Part shown: positions 37,681 through 45,151 of the stretch, piece by piece | Layout: the number at the start of each line of letters is the position of its first letter | How positions within the stretch are numbered: the stretch's first letter is position 1 | NCBI GenBank assembly: GCA_020050835.1 | Contig: JAGVKB010000120.1 | Span: forward strand, 62,001 to 126,000 | From: Candidatus Obscuribacterales bacterium | GTDB taxonomy: Bacteria > Cyanobacteriota > Vampirovibrionia > Obscuribacterales > Obscuribacteraceae | Direction: 5' to 3' | Length of the DNA: 64,000 bases | Program-made: the position numbers and the translations under genes | Notes under the pieces: model-generated | Databases searched by the model: none | What the model saw: the letters and a program-made list of their open reading frames with translations, nothing else | What the model was told of the DNA's origin: nothing

Positions 37681-38679
37681 TCACTCACCAAGCTTCTTGG
37701 TCTCTGAATCCCACAGATTGTCGACGTCGAACTCTGTTGTTCCAACAGGAAATGCCCCTCGCCATAGTGGCACGGCCGCATACCGGTTGTGGTAAAGACG
37801 TAAGGTGATTTGTCCCCGGGTCTCTTCGAGCACACTAATCGCGCTGATTGCAGAGTAGCGATCAGGTCTGAAGTATTTGTCGCCTTCAATGCCTTGGCGC
37901 AAAAACAGGTCAGAATCCGCCGGGATTGACCCAGCGTTGTACAAAGCCAGAACACATGGATACTTACCTTTAGCGGGTTTGAATTGTTTGCTCTTTGATC
38001 GCACTATTGCCGCAATGCGAGCATGGGGATTCCAGGCACCGCCAGCACTGGCTGCGACCCCGGAGAGGGAGTGAAGTTTTTGTTTGAGTTGATTGATGTA
38101 GTTTCTTTTGAATAGATGCTCAAAACGCAAAATACCTTGGATGCCCGCCTTGAGCGCAGCTCTGTCCAGTTCACACTCTTCCAGATCGGCATTGTCCCAA
38201 AGGATGTCGCCGTTGACTGTGCGAATGCAAAAGTCTATGAGCTTTGTATCGACAGAAAAACCTTTTTCAAAAGTCAGTTTGTTTTGGTCAAAGAAGCGAG
38301 CAGCAAGTTCTTCTCCAGGCTTCAGTAACTGCTCGTTGAAGATATTTTCTCCAAGCCGTTCATGGACAACTGGAACCAAGCTTTTCTTGACCTTCGTTGG
38401 TTTGATGATGACCGTCGGAGTTACGTCGGGGACAGCGCGGCAGCAGCCCGGTGGCTGGGCAAGATTGCCGAGGTGATTCGGTCCATGACGCCCTAACTCG
38501 ATTCTGATTTTCGAGCCTTCAAGTTTGGAAACGAGCATCAATCCGCGACAGGTTGAACAAAACCATTCCTGGGATGCAGCATCGTCATGTGTGATGCGCA
38601 CGCCAGAAAGGGCGCAGCAATGCCAGCAGGTGTAGTCCCTGCACTGGTCGACGATGCTTGAGCCCACGAGCGATTGCAT
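37681..38679 (-). CDS. zinc-ribbon protein with possible nuclease-type core
   Basis: About 332 aa from the ATG at 38679 (GGAG six bases before it; the TTG at 38691 is weaker). The N-terminus has two Cys-x2-Cys pairs (CWHC and CSTC) about 25 residues apart, a zinc ribbon. The centre has a helix with two Glu (GEELAARFF), an Asp strand (LIDFCI) and EECE. The C-terminal part (YPCVLALYNAG ... SAISVLEE ... LYHNRYAAVPL) resembles a tail I have seen in uncharacterised bacterial nuclease-like proteins. This is memory-level similarity. Middle gene between the AbiEi-like regulator (112 bases upstream) and the 423-aa protein. Confidence 0.5.
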   Translation of the reverse strand: MQSLVGSSIVDQCRDYTCWHCCALSGVRITHDDAASQEWFCSTCRGLMLVSKLEGSKIRIELGRHGPNHLGNLAQPPGCCRAVPDVTPTVIIKPTKVKKSLVPVVHERLGENIFNEQLLKPGEELAARFFDQNKLTFEKGFSVDTKLIDFCIRTVNGDILWDNADLEECELDRAALKAGIQGILRFEHLFKRNYINQLKQKLHSLSGVAASAGGAWNPHARIAAIVRSKSKQFKPAKGKYPCVLALYNAGSIPADSDLFLRQGIEGDKYFRPDRYSAISAISVLEETRGQITLRLYHNRYAAVPLWRGAFPVGTTEFDVDNLWDSETKKLGE

Positions 38680-38803
38680 TTGGTTCTCCAACTATGTTGC
38701 ATGCGCAATTATAGAGCCTGATTTAAGAGTTGTCATATTCATAGATCTTAGCGTCTGGAGCCTGTTTCGGCAGCGATCTCATTGACTCGATTGCTTGAAC
38801 TTC

Positions 38804-39619
38804 TCAAAGCGGCTCCTCCCAGGCTCTTTCAAGAACCGCCAGAGGTACGATCAAGTTCCAGTCGTAAACGAGCTTTCCGCCATGTTCTCCGGGAAACATG
38901 TAGCATCGGTGGAGCGGCCGGCGACTGCGCAGAAAGGCGAGGTCTTCGTCCTTAACGCGAAAGTGCTCCTTGTAAGTCTCAAGGAACAGTCCGACTTTCG
39001 CTGTTGTAACCGCATTGTCCATCAGCACCAGATAGTCCAGGACGCGCTGCATACGCAAGTACGGCACGAGCTGCAACGAGCGCCACACTTCCTCGATGCC
39101 ACCAGCGAGATCTATGCGATCGAAACAATCAACAAGTGTCCTCTCGATGCAGGTTACACGTAGATCCATTCCCAACTGGTCGACGACATCGACGCCAAAA
39201 TTGTGCTCGTCTTTGCGCATGAGAATTTTGGGCTGCGTGACGCCGATGTATGCAGTGCCTTGAAACGTGAATTTCTTCGTTTCCTTTTGGGTAGTCAGAT
39301 AGGTCATGGTGTTGAAATGGCTGTAGGCGTAGCCATGGAATTGCAACGCGGCGTGATAGGCAAGCACCGCATCAGAAGTGGCCCTACCGGCCACCAGAAA
39401 CGGGTTGACCATGTAAGATTCTGCGTCCATGCCATCCGGCACTACCGCATAAAGACCCCGCCGGATATTCAGCAACCGACCGGAGCGGCGATTGTAAGCC
39501 AGTAGCGAGTGTTTGGACTCGCGCTTGGTGCGTTCATTGGCGTCGGCAAACTCACCGGTAGTAAATACGGGATGGCGCGCAAAAAACCATGCATTTGTAA
39601 ATGTTGACCGGCTTAACAT
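38804..39619 (-). CDS. AbiEi-like transcriptional regulator without adjacent AbiEii
   Basis: 271 aa. The N-terminal winged helix (FTTGEFADANERTKRESKHSLL ... LLNIRRGLYAVVPDG) and the following DAVLAYHAALQFHGYAY match AbiEi-type antitoxin/regulator proteins. No nucleotidyltransferase toxin follows; the next genes on the strand encode a zinc-ribbon protein and a CoiA-like protein. The ATG at 39619 sits exactly at the predicted transcription start (TTGACG, 17 bases, TAAGAT), so the mRNA should be leaderless. An inverted-repeat operator straddles promoter and start codon. It probably represses its own operon. It may be the antitoxin of an unusual pair, or only a regulator. Confidence 0.8.
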   Translation of the reverse strand: MLSRSTFTNAWFFARHPVFTTGEFADANERTKRESKHSLLAYNRRSGRLLNIRRGLYAVVPDGMDAESYMVNPFLVAGRATSDAVLAYHAALQFHGYAYSHFNTMTYLTTQKETKKFTFQGTAYIGVTQPKILMRKDEHNFGVDVVDQLGMDLRVTCIERTLVDCFDRIDLAGGIEEVWRSLQLVPYLRMQRVLDYLVLMDNAVTTAKVGLFLETYKEHFRVKDEDLAFLRSRRPLHRCYMFPGEHGGKLVYDWNLIVPLAVLERAWEEPL

Positions 39620-39654
39620 ACTAAGATCTTACATATTTAGCCGGTCATCGTCAA
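39605..39654 (-). promoter_or_regulatory. promoter and operator of the AbiEi-like regulator
   Basis: On the minus strand TTGACG (39654-39649), 17-base spacer, TAAGAT (39631-39626), predicted +1 at 39619, the A of the ATG. Inverted arms TGACCGGCT (39605-39613) and AGCCGGTCA (39639-39647) flank a central AAGATCTT. One arm lies in codons 3-5. Confidence 0.8.
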
Positions 39655-39662
39655 CCAGGAAC

Positions 39663-39730
39663 TCAGACTATTGTTAAACCTGACCGGCTATCCATACAAA
39701 GATCTTGCGGGTTTATCCGGTCATTTTCAA
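39663..39730 (-). promoter_or_regulatory. duplicated, decayed copy of the same promoter-operator and start codon
   Basis: 76 bases upstream of the first copy: arms TGACCGG (39681-39687) and CCGGTCA (39717-39723) with the same central AAGATCTT. The minus strand reads TTGAAA, 17 bases, CAAGAT, then an ATG at 39695 opening a 10-codon frame (MDSRSGLTIV, stop). The copied codons AGC CGG TCA match codons 3-5 of the intact gene. Confidence 0.75.
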
Positions 39731-39762
39731 CGGGTCGACTATCCGAAACTGCTCAGCTTGGT

Positions 39763-39912
39763 CAGGCTTTACGCCGGGTTGGCGCGCGCTAGGCTGGAGC
39801 GCCACCGCAGGCAGGAGGCGCCATCCATGATGATGAACCACCCAGACGCTCCCGGCGCCCCCGCCTGCGACGCCTGCGGTGAATGCGCGCGCCTTGGGGT
39901 CCCGGCGTCAAG
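39763..39912. repeat. GC-rich palindromic repeat, right copy, with internal insertion
   Basis: The left part (39763-39793) matches 28947-28977 with two differences. The right part (39885-39912) matches the remainder of that copy, ending GGCGTCAAG. About 90 extra bases sit between, flanked on both sides by GCGCGCGC (39782-39789 and 39885-39892). They contain their own perfect 10-bp inverted repeat (CACCGCAGGC / GCCTGCGGTG). Confidence 0.75.
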
Positions 39913-39932
39913 TCCGCGGTCTTTGGAAGATG

Positions 39933-41108
39933 CTACTCAAACAGCGCCCGTGTCTGATCGGTAATTAGACTGTGAAAAGCGATGTAGACATTCTTTTTCA
40001 GTCCGTCAGCAAGCTCCAGAACCTGGTCAAGAGTGCATTCTTGAATCCAGTGTGATTCAAGGTCGAGACGCACCTCCAAGGACGAGCCAACGGGCTCGAT
40101 GCCATAGATGCATCTGAGAAAGCGTGGATCGTCATCGTACATAAGGTCTGTCAAATGATTAGCCCGCATCAGTCGTTTCGGAAAGGCATAGGAAAGATTT
40201 TGCTCCCGCATAAATCGGGGCGGAATCACTCTCGGCGGCTCGTTGGGCAGCATGTGGAAATAATCTGTAAGCTCAACTTCTGCCGGCAGCGTGATCAAGT
40301 TGGAAAAGAGAACCGCAACCTTGGTGATTTTTGCCTGATGGTAAGTGGCTTTGCAAGCTTTCACGACATCAACAGCATACGGTCTGAAAGTTTCTTCCCA
40401 CGTCTCATAGTGAGCACTAGTCCAGAGGACTATGCCGCGTTCGTCTGCCAAAACCCGACAAAGACCATCGCTTGTGCGCAACTCAGGCACTTCTGCATAG
40501 CCATATTCACTGTCGACTTCCCTTACTGGAAAGGTCGATTTGAGATGGTCATACAAGATGTGTGAGGGAAAGACCGGATGGTGCGAATCCGGATTGAAAG
40601 CTCCAATGGTCAGCATCACTTCTTTCAATGGCGATTTTGAGTAGTGATGAAAGTAAACCGAGCGCGGCGAGTAGACACTTATCCAGCGATCAAGAGCATT
40701 AGCTATTTGCGTGTACTCAGCTTGTTTCTTGGCTCTTGCGGTGGCAGCGACCAACTCAAAGAATTGACGCAGCTCCTGGTCGTTAGTAAGTCGTTGCTGA
40801 AGCTGCGCATATAGAGCGGAGTCCCAGGGTTGATCCAGGTCATCCAAGCCGATGAACCAGCGGAAGAGAGCATTGAAACGTAGGTGATCCGCGAAATGCT
40901 GGTGGTCCGGCAACCAATAAAAGGCTTGCAACAGAGCTGCTCGTAGAGCTTGGTCCAGGGGCATCTCTGATTCAGGCGTTCCTGCCGAGAGCCTAGTCAC
41001 GGTGTATTGAACAGGCTCAGCCGTAAGGGCCTGGAGCAACCGGAGCGGGTGGTGAGCCGGAATTTGCTGTTCAATAGGAGACTGGGTTATTGATGGCTTA
41101 TCGGTCAT
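39933..41108 (-). CDS. fusion of IS5-type transposase N-terminal domain (DUF772) and TIGR04255-like domain
   Basis: About 391 aa from the ATG at 41108, with GGAG upstream; one at 41135 lacks a ribosome site. Residues about 10-130 match the N-terminus of IS5/IS1182-type transposases (IPAHHPLRLLQAL, then LRAALLQAFYWL, FRWFIGLDD). There is no DDE catalytic domain after it. From about residue 155 the protein reads as TIGR04255: SKSPLKEVMLTIGAFNP, a vLWTSAHYETWEETFRPY strand-helix, ITKVAVLFSNLITLP and a final helix. TIGR04255 proteins are uncharacterised and common in accessory regions. The fusion suggests a domesticated DNA-binding domain. Divergent from the phd-relE pair. Confidence 0.75.
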   Translation of the reverse strand: MTDKPSITQSPIEQQIPAHHPLRLLQALTAEPVQYTVTRLSAGTPESEMPLDQALRAALLQAFYWLPDHQHFADHLRFNALFRWFIGLDDLDQPWDSALYAQLQQRLTNDQELRQFFELVAATARAKKQAEYTQIANALDRWISVYSPRSVYFHHYSKSPLKEVMLTIGAFNPDSHHPVFPSHILYDHLKSTFPVREVDSEYGYAEVPELRTSDGLCRVLADERGIVLWTSAHYETWEETFRPYAVDVVKACKATYHQAKITKVAVLFSNLITLPAEVELTDYFHMLPNEPPRVIPPRFMREQNLSYAFPKRLMRANHLTDLMYDDDPRFLRCIYGIEPVGSSLEVRLDLESHWIQECTLDQVLELADGLKKNVYIAFHSLITDQTRALFE

Positions 41109-41196
41109 GGGCCTGGTTCTCCGAACATAAACCATTAAAGGTAGCGCCGGAAACCCTTAGAATTTTGAGAGAAAGATTAAATCAGTTAGCCAAAAC

Positions 41197-41209
41197 AGCC
41201 AAATTGGCT
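41197..41209 (+). promoter_or_regulatory. candidate operator of the Phd/RelE-type pair
   Basis: AGCCAAATTGGCT is a perfect 6-bp palindrome about one base apart at the centre. An extra AGCCAAA lies 9 bases upstream, at 41188-41194. Phd-type antitoxins repress by binding such sites; the position 40 bases before the start fits. Confidence 0.6.
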
Positions 41210-41250
41210 TACTATAGCTATATCGTTTAATGTTACTTGTGAGAAAAGCC

Positions 41251-41505
41251 ATGAAGACTGTTAGCTCAAGCGAAATGAAGAATAGGCTGGGTCAGTACCT
41301 GGAAAGCACTGTAGCTGAGCCTGTCCTTATAGAGAAGGCTGGCCGGCCGGTTGCCGTAGTGCTGAGCTATGGCGAGTACCAGCGGCTGCAGCGCCTGGAG
41401 GACTCTTACTGGGTAGCTCGTTGCCGCCTGGCAGAGGAATCCGGCTGGGCGGGTCCTGAGGAGTCAATGAAGGCTCTTAAGGAGAGCGCCGGTGCCGAAG
41501 CTTAG
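41251..41505 (+). CDS. Phd/YefM-type antitoxin
   Basis: 84 aa from the ATG at 41251, where the family start MKTVSSSEMKNRLGQYLE begins; an ATG at 41230 adds seven unlikely residues. The conserved VLIEKAGRPVAVVLSYGEYQRLQRLE is the Phd/YefM core. The C-terminal tail is Glu/Ala-rich and would wrap the toxin. It neutralises the RelE/ParE-type toxin encoded next, whose gene overlaps by 14 bases, and represses the operon. The palindrome upstream supports this. Confidence 0.92.
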   Translation: MKTVSSSEMKNRLGQYLESTVAEPVLIEKAGRPVAVVLSYGEYQRLQRLEDSYWVARCRLAEESGWAGPEESMKALKESAGAEA

Positions 41506-41785
41506 TTTTAACGGCACGAACGACGCCGTCGACTTCCTAAGGAACCTTGAGCCGAAGCAGCACCGACAAGTCTCCAATAAGATCCTGGATCTGATGGACA
41601 ACCCGCGTCCCCACGACAGCATCGATCTGAAGGGGGCGGCGGGTCATTTCCGCACCGATATTGGCGAGTTCAGAATCTGCTATCGGTTCGATGACAAAGT
41701 GCTTTGGGTGGTGGAAATCGGCCGTCGAAATGACGATGATGTCTACGATCACTTCAAGCGACGGATGAAGCGAGGCCGCAAGTAG
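41492..41785 (+). CDS. RelE/ParE-type toxin
   Basis: 97 aa from a GTG overlapping the antitoxin gene. The fold signature is present: two N-terminal helices, DSIDLKGAAGHFRTDIGEFRICYRFDDKVLWVVEIGRRNDDDVY. The RTDIGEFRICY strand pattern and the final VVEIGRR are typical of RelE-type ribosome-dependent mRNA interferases; ParE-type gyrase poisons look similar. Basic C-terminal tail (KRRMKRGRK). Which target it hits cannot be told by eye. Confidence 0.9.
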   Translation: MPKLSFNGTNDAVDFLRNLEPKQHRQVSNKILDLMDNPRPHDSIDLKGAAGHFRTDIGEFRICYRFDDKVLWVVEIGRRNDDDVYDHFKRRMKRGRK

Positions 41786-41882
41786 GCCAACACTACACAC
41801 AACTCTTGATACGGTTAAACAAGGACGGCCGTGTTTGGAAGCAGGCATAGAAATTGGACAATTGCCATGTATGCCGCCAGAG

Positions 41883-43310
41883 CTAATTCGCGCTTCCACC
41901 TCCCATACCGCGATCATCAATTGGCGCCGGGCAGACGAACCTCGCCTCATGTCGACACGATGATGCTTTAGTCCGTCCTTCTGATGTCACACCGACTCGC
42001 GCATTTCCCCACACCATCATTGATACGGCAAGCGTCATCTCGTCCTTTAGCTCGGCGGGCAGGGCCGGCCCTGTTCCAATTGCTTCAATCGCGTTCAGCG
42101 CCTGGCGAGCGTCGGCTTCTAACCCCGAAGTGCGAATCACCTGGACTGCCCTGATTGCGCCCTTGCGAGAAACAGAGAATTCGACTACTGTCTCGGCAGT
42201 CGTGTGCCTGACCGGCGGATCCCAGTGGCGGTCGATTTCCCGTTGCATTCCTTTCAGGTACAGACCGCATGCCTGTTTGAGCACGCTGAATCTTGCCATG
42301 ACGTCCCGCCCTTGCTCCCGCTGTCCGCTGGCATTTAGCGTCGCACCTAAATCTCGGAGCCCGTCGAACAGGTTCTCCATGTTGTTCCTAAGTACAGGCG
42401 GTAACCGCTCGCGGAGCGTCTCGTCCATTGTCACTTTTCCCTCGCGCGCCGTGTAGATGATTGCGCGCTCGTCGGCAAGCGGCAATCCTGCGGCTCTGGG
42501 AAACCGCTCGTAAATCGCTGCTGCCTCGCTGAGCGCACCAACCGCTTGTTCCTTTCGTCCCTGCCGTCGATACTGCCTTCCCAGGGCGACCAGGCTGATG
42601 TACTGAAGGTCTCTTCGACCGGCCTTGGCCGCCTCGGAAACCGCCTCCCCGTAATACTCCTCGGACTGATCATATTCCCGGCGTCCGTCCCTGATCGTCC
42701 CGAGGGCCAGAAGGCTAGCTGCCAAACCTGCGTGCGCTCCAAACTTGCGGTAGATTGAGCGAGCCTGAGTAAATGCCGCTTCCGCCTGATTTGGTCTGCC
42801 CAACCGCCAGTAAGCTATCCCATTCAGATAGATCCGATCCGCCAGCTCGCTCCCGGAGCTCTCAATCGAACGCTCGTAAAGCTCTTGCGATTCGTTTAGC
42901 GCACCCAGCCACTTCCTCCGGAGATCCCGTCTCTCATACAGAAGTGCCAGGTTGTGCAGACAGTCGCCAAGTCTGGTGTTGCTTTGCTCTTTCCCCGCTC
43001 TGCAGCGGCAGAGGAGATCCTGCAGGATAACTTCCGATTGAAGGAATTGTGCTCGCTTCACGTAGGACATGGCCAGGTTGTTGCGGGTGGCAAACAAGCG
43101 GTCGTCATCTGCGTCAAATGTTGTTGCTTTCGATACAGCTAACTCGAATTCCCGTGCCGCGCTCCCGTAGTCACCAGTGCGGTACGCTGTGATTGCTCGG
43201 TCAAACGCTTCGCTCCAGCCATCGGCGCTTTCTTGCCCCAAAGAGAACCCTGCACCAATGTTTGACAGAAACATCATAGCTGCGGCTGTGCATGTAACGA
43301 TTAGCTTCAT
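41883..43310 (-). CDS. secreted TPR protein with C-terminal TonB-like domain
   Basis: 475 aa from the ATG at 43310, with GGAG 8 bases upstream. Signal peptide MKLIVTCTAAAMMFLSNIGAGFS, then about seven TPRs of the kinesin-light-chain type (e.g. LGDCLHNLALLYERRDL, AASLLALGTIRDGRREYDQSEEYYGEAV). A segment resembling the TonB C-terminal domain follows (TTAETVVEFSVSRKGAIRAVQVIRTSG, with A-x-x-A-I-x-A). It ends in a Cys/Gly-containing tail. TonB-C-like domains touch peptidoglycan or outer-membrane proteins, so an envelope-localised adaptor is likely. No TonB box or ExbB/D neighbour is seen. Confidence 0.8.
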   Translation of the reverse strand: MKLIVTCTAAAMMFLSNIGAGFSLGQESADGWSEAFDRAITAYRTGDYGSAAREFELAVSKATTFDADDDRLFATRNNLAMSYVKRAQFLQSEVILQDLLCRCRAGKEQSNTRLGDCLHNLALLYERRDLRRKWLGALNESQELYERSIESSGSELADRIYLNGIAYWRLGRPNQAEAAFTQARSIYRKFGAHAGLAASLLALGTIRDGRREYDQSEEYYGEAVSEAAKAGRRDLQYISLVALGRQYRRQGRKEQAVGALSEAAAIYERFPRAAGLPLADERAIIYTAREGKVTMDETLRERLPPVLRNNMENLFDGLRDLGATLNASGQREQGRDVMARFSVLKQACGLYLKGMQREIDRHWDPPVRHTTAETVVEFSVSRKGAIRAVQVIRTSGLEADARQALNAIEAIGTGPALPAELKDEMTLAVSMMVWGNARVGVTSEGRTKASSCRHEARFVCPAPIDDRGMGGGSAN

Positions 43311-43774
43311 TCCATAATCTCCGCGTGCGGGCACTCCATCCGAGGGCGCTAGCTCATCTGTCTTGATTCCTTACAAGCGCCGGCGTTTCCTTGTCATTAC
43401 TCGAAGGACTTGATTCACCCTGACCTGCCCGATTAAGTTCTACCACCTCAAGCAGGCAACTTTTGCCATCTACTGTTTTGCGTGCCCTCGTTTTCCTGCG
43501 CTTCCTGCCCGTACGATGCACGCCCCCAAAGTAACCTTATTGAGAATGCATGTCGCTATTGAGAATGATCTGTCAGCCGCAATGCCTGAGTAGGGCGGGT
43601 ATTTATGTTTCCAGTTGTCATTGCTTGACGATTAGAATGACAACTTGTAAGCTCACTTACTGAGAATAATTCTCAATTGAAAAACGATATGCCGGGTCGT
43701 CCGGTCGAGCCTGTACGGCTGCGGCTCGGCATATCGCCTTCTATATTTTGGAGCGAGCATAAGGAGGGGTGGCT
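43311..43774 (+). promoter_or_regulatory. regulatory region with Fur-box-like palindrome, promoter and 5' UTR hairpin
   Basis: Features: TATTGAGAATG occurs twice near 43540-43570. A candidate promoter is TTGACG (43625-43630), 17 bases, TAAGCT (43648-43653). TGAGAATAATTCTCA (43661-43675) is a perfect 7-1-7 palindrome like a Fur site and lies over the expected start. A perfect 10-bp stem CGATATGCCG/CGGCATATCG (43685-43694, 43727-43736) lies in the predicted leader. It drives the small-gene operon at 43775. Confidence 0.6.
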
Positions 43775-43972
43775 GTGGAGCGACCTTTAGATAGACATGC
43801 ATTTTTGGAACAAATACAAGCTCAGAAAGTATATGAGCGGCCTCTGGAAGAGGGTATGTATCTGGGTTTCTTCGTACCCGGCGATCGGGTGGTATTGAGT
43901 CGGATAAAGAATATAACAGACAAAAGGGCACCAGTGGTGGTGACATGCCCTGTGACAAGGTTGTTCCGATGA
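43775..43972 (+). CDS. small hypothetical protein 1 of a three-gene micro-operon
   Basis: 65 aa from the GTG at 43775, seven bases after AAGGAGG; a GTG at 43769 is too close to it. The product is soluble, beginning VERPLDRHAFLEQIQ, with two short beta-strand-like stretches (YLGFFVPGDRVVLSRI, APVVVTCPV). No family recognised. Its stop overlaps the next start (ATGA). It sits behind a Fur-box-like site, so metal control is possible but unproven. Confidence 0.7.
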   Translation: MERPLDRHAFLEQIQAQKVYERPLEEGMYLGFFVPGDRVVLSRIKNITDKRAPVVVTCPVTRLFR

Positions 43973-44244
43973 TGGATTTTCCAGTCGGAGAACCGCCAGC
44001 TAAAGGGTTACGAGCATGGACACCAGAGGGCTTGAAAGCACATGGCGTTAACAAGACCCACATTCCGGCACAAACTGGTGGGAGTATTATTTTTCAGGGT
44101 GAGGAGCGGGACATCTTTGGCGTGCAATGGGACACCGGCAAGATTACGGTGCATTCTATTTGTGAGTTTGCGACGAACTTGGTTTGCATAGGTACGCACC
44201 AAACTCTCGATGAATACTTGATGCAAGAGGGTGAAGAAAGATGA
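43969..44244 (+). CDS. small hypothetical protein 2, SH3-barrel-like
   Basis: 91 aa from the ATG at 43969 (ATGA overlap with the gene before). The middle (GSIIFQGEERDIFGVQWDTGKITVH) has the VQWD-G-TVH pattern of small SH3-like/KOW-type barrels, which often bind nucleic acids or proteins. No catalytic residue is clear. It overlaps the following gene by 4 bases as well, so all three are translated in a coupled way. Confidence 0.7.
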   Translation: MMDFPVGEPPAKGLRAWTPEGLKAHGVNKTHIPAQTGGSIIFQGEERDIFGVQWDTGKITVHSICEFATNLVCIGTHQTLDEYLMQEGEER

Positions 44245-44477
44245 CTATTGAGTTAATTGGCGGACCAAATGATGGATTGATCCTCGAAGCTCCATCCTGC
44301 ATGGCACCGTGCCTCACGCTTCCAACAGACATTAACGTGATACGTGCTGTCTATCAATCAGCTTGCCGGTGTGGATGCCATCGTATCGAAGACGGAAAAC
44401 TACGCTATTATTTTTGCGGCTATGATGTTGGTGCAGACACTTGCTCGCACGAAGAAGACTCAAGGCCACATACTTGA
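44241..44477 (+). CDS. small hypothetical protein 3, GGPNDG start and Cys-rich
   Basis: 78 aa. It begins MTIELIGGPNDG, a start seen in many small uncharacterised proteins of phages and bacteria. Later cysteines (CRCGCH, then C and C) could bind metal or form an iron-sulfur site. It follows the second micro-operon gene with an ATGA overlap. I cannot name a function. Confidence 0.7.
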   Translation: MTIELIGGPNDGLILEAPSCMAPCLTLPTDINVIRAVYQSACRCGCHRIEDGKLRYYFCGYDVGADTCSHEEDSRPHT

Positions 44478-44826
44478 TTTGAGTTTCGTTAGGCTTAACA
44501 GTTAGCAAGTCTTTAGCGTTATTTGAAAAGAAACTGCACCAGGCCGGTCAAACAAGGTCGCATGGGAGCACATCATCCTTTCGGATGATTCTAGGCCTCT
44601 CAATTTGGCCGAAGCCTATCAGTAGAATGAGACCTAGAATGTGTGAGTCGCGTCGGAGAATTTACGACGAAAACGCAGGATGGAGACGCCGAGATGTTAG
44701 GCAGAGTCTGATTCGACGAGTCAGAGCAGCAGAAAACAGAAAGACATGTTGGACTCTGGGGTGGCGTTTTTACTACGAAGGCGAGTGTTTGCATGCGTCT
44801 GTCCATACCAGGAGGAGAAAGTTTCA
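44478..44826. other. intergenic region upstream of the DUF2934 gene
   Basis: About 350 bases, no supported gene. A perfect 7-bp hairpin with a TTTC loop (ATCATCC / GGATGAT, 44572-44589) could end the micro-operon transcript, though no long T-run follows. Confidence 0.4.
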
Positions 44827-45003
44827 ATGAACACGCTGACTAAAGAGAAACGGGAAGCTACTCAGAAAAACGAAAAGGCAGAGAAGAAGATCGACGCGCA
44901 ACAGATAGCCGAAAGGGCTTATCAGTTGTGGCTGGAGCGTGGCTGTGAAAACGGGCATGATGTTGAAGACTGGTTGCGAGCAGAAGAAGAACTCGGCCAT
45001 TGA
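44827..45003 (+). CDS. DUF2934 family small protein
   Basis: 58 aa from the ATG at 44827, preceded by GGAGGAGAAAG. A basic N-terminal tail leads to IAERAYQLWLERGCENGHDVEDWLRAEEEL, which has the Ala-Tyr-x-x-Trp ... Gly ... Asp-x-x-Trp-x-x-Ala-Glu pattern of DUF2934. The family is small, widespread and of unknown function. Longer upstream starts give unlikely sequence. Confidence 0.85.
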   Translation: MNTLTKEKREATQKNEKAEKKIDAQQIAERAYQLWLERGCENGHDVEDWLRAEEELGH

Positions 45004-45151
45004 TGGTGCCCATGAGGACGGTAAGCAGTGGACACCGAAAGAATGCGAAATTAGATTGGATCGGAATGTCTCTCGCTAGAAGTTACTTTGTTCCGCGTCT
45101 ACCCCGACGGCGTGGACGTAAACCCAGTCCTGCCAAGAGGAGGCAACACTT

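Noticed and set aside
39671-39964. 97-codon plus-strand frame
   Set aside because: Lies on the decayed operator copy and the palindromic repeat; its Cys/Arg-rich product reflects the GC-rich repeat.
39933-41108. Functional IS5-family insertion sequence
   Set aside because: Only the transposase N-terminal domain is present; no DDE triad and no terminal inverted repeats seen.
43653-44063. 136-codon minus-strand frame
   Set aside because: Antisense to the well-coupled micro-operon and to the Fur-like site.
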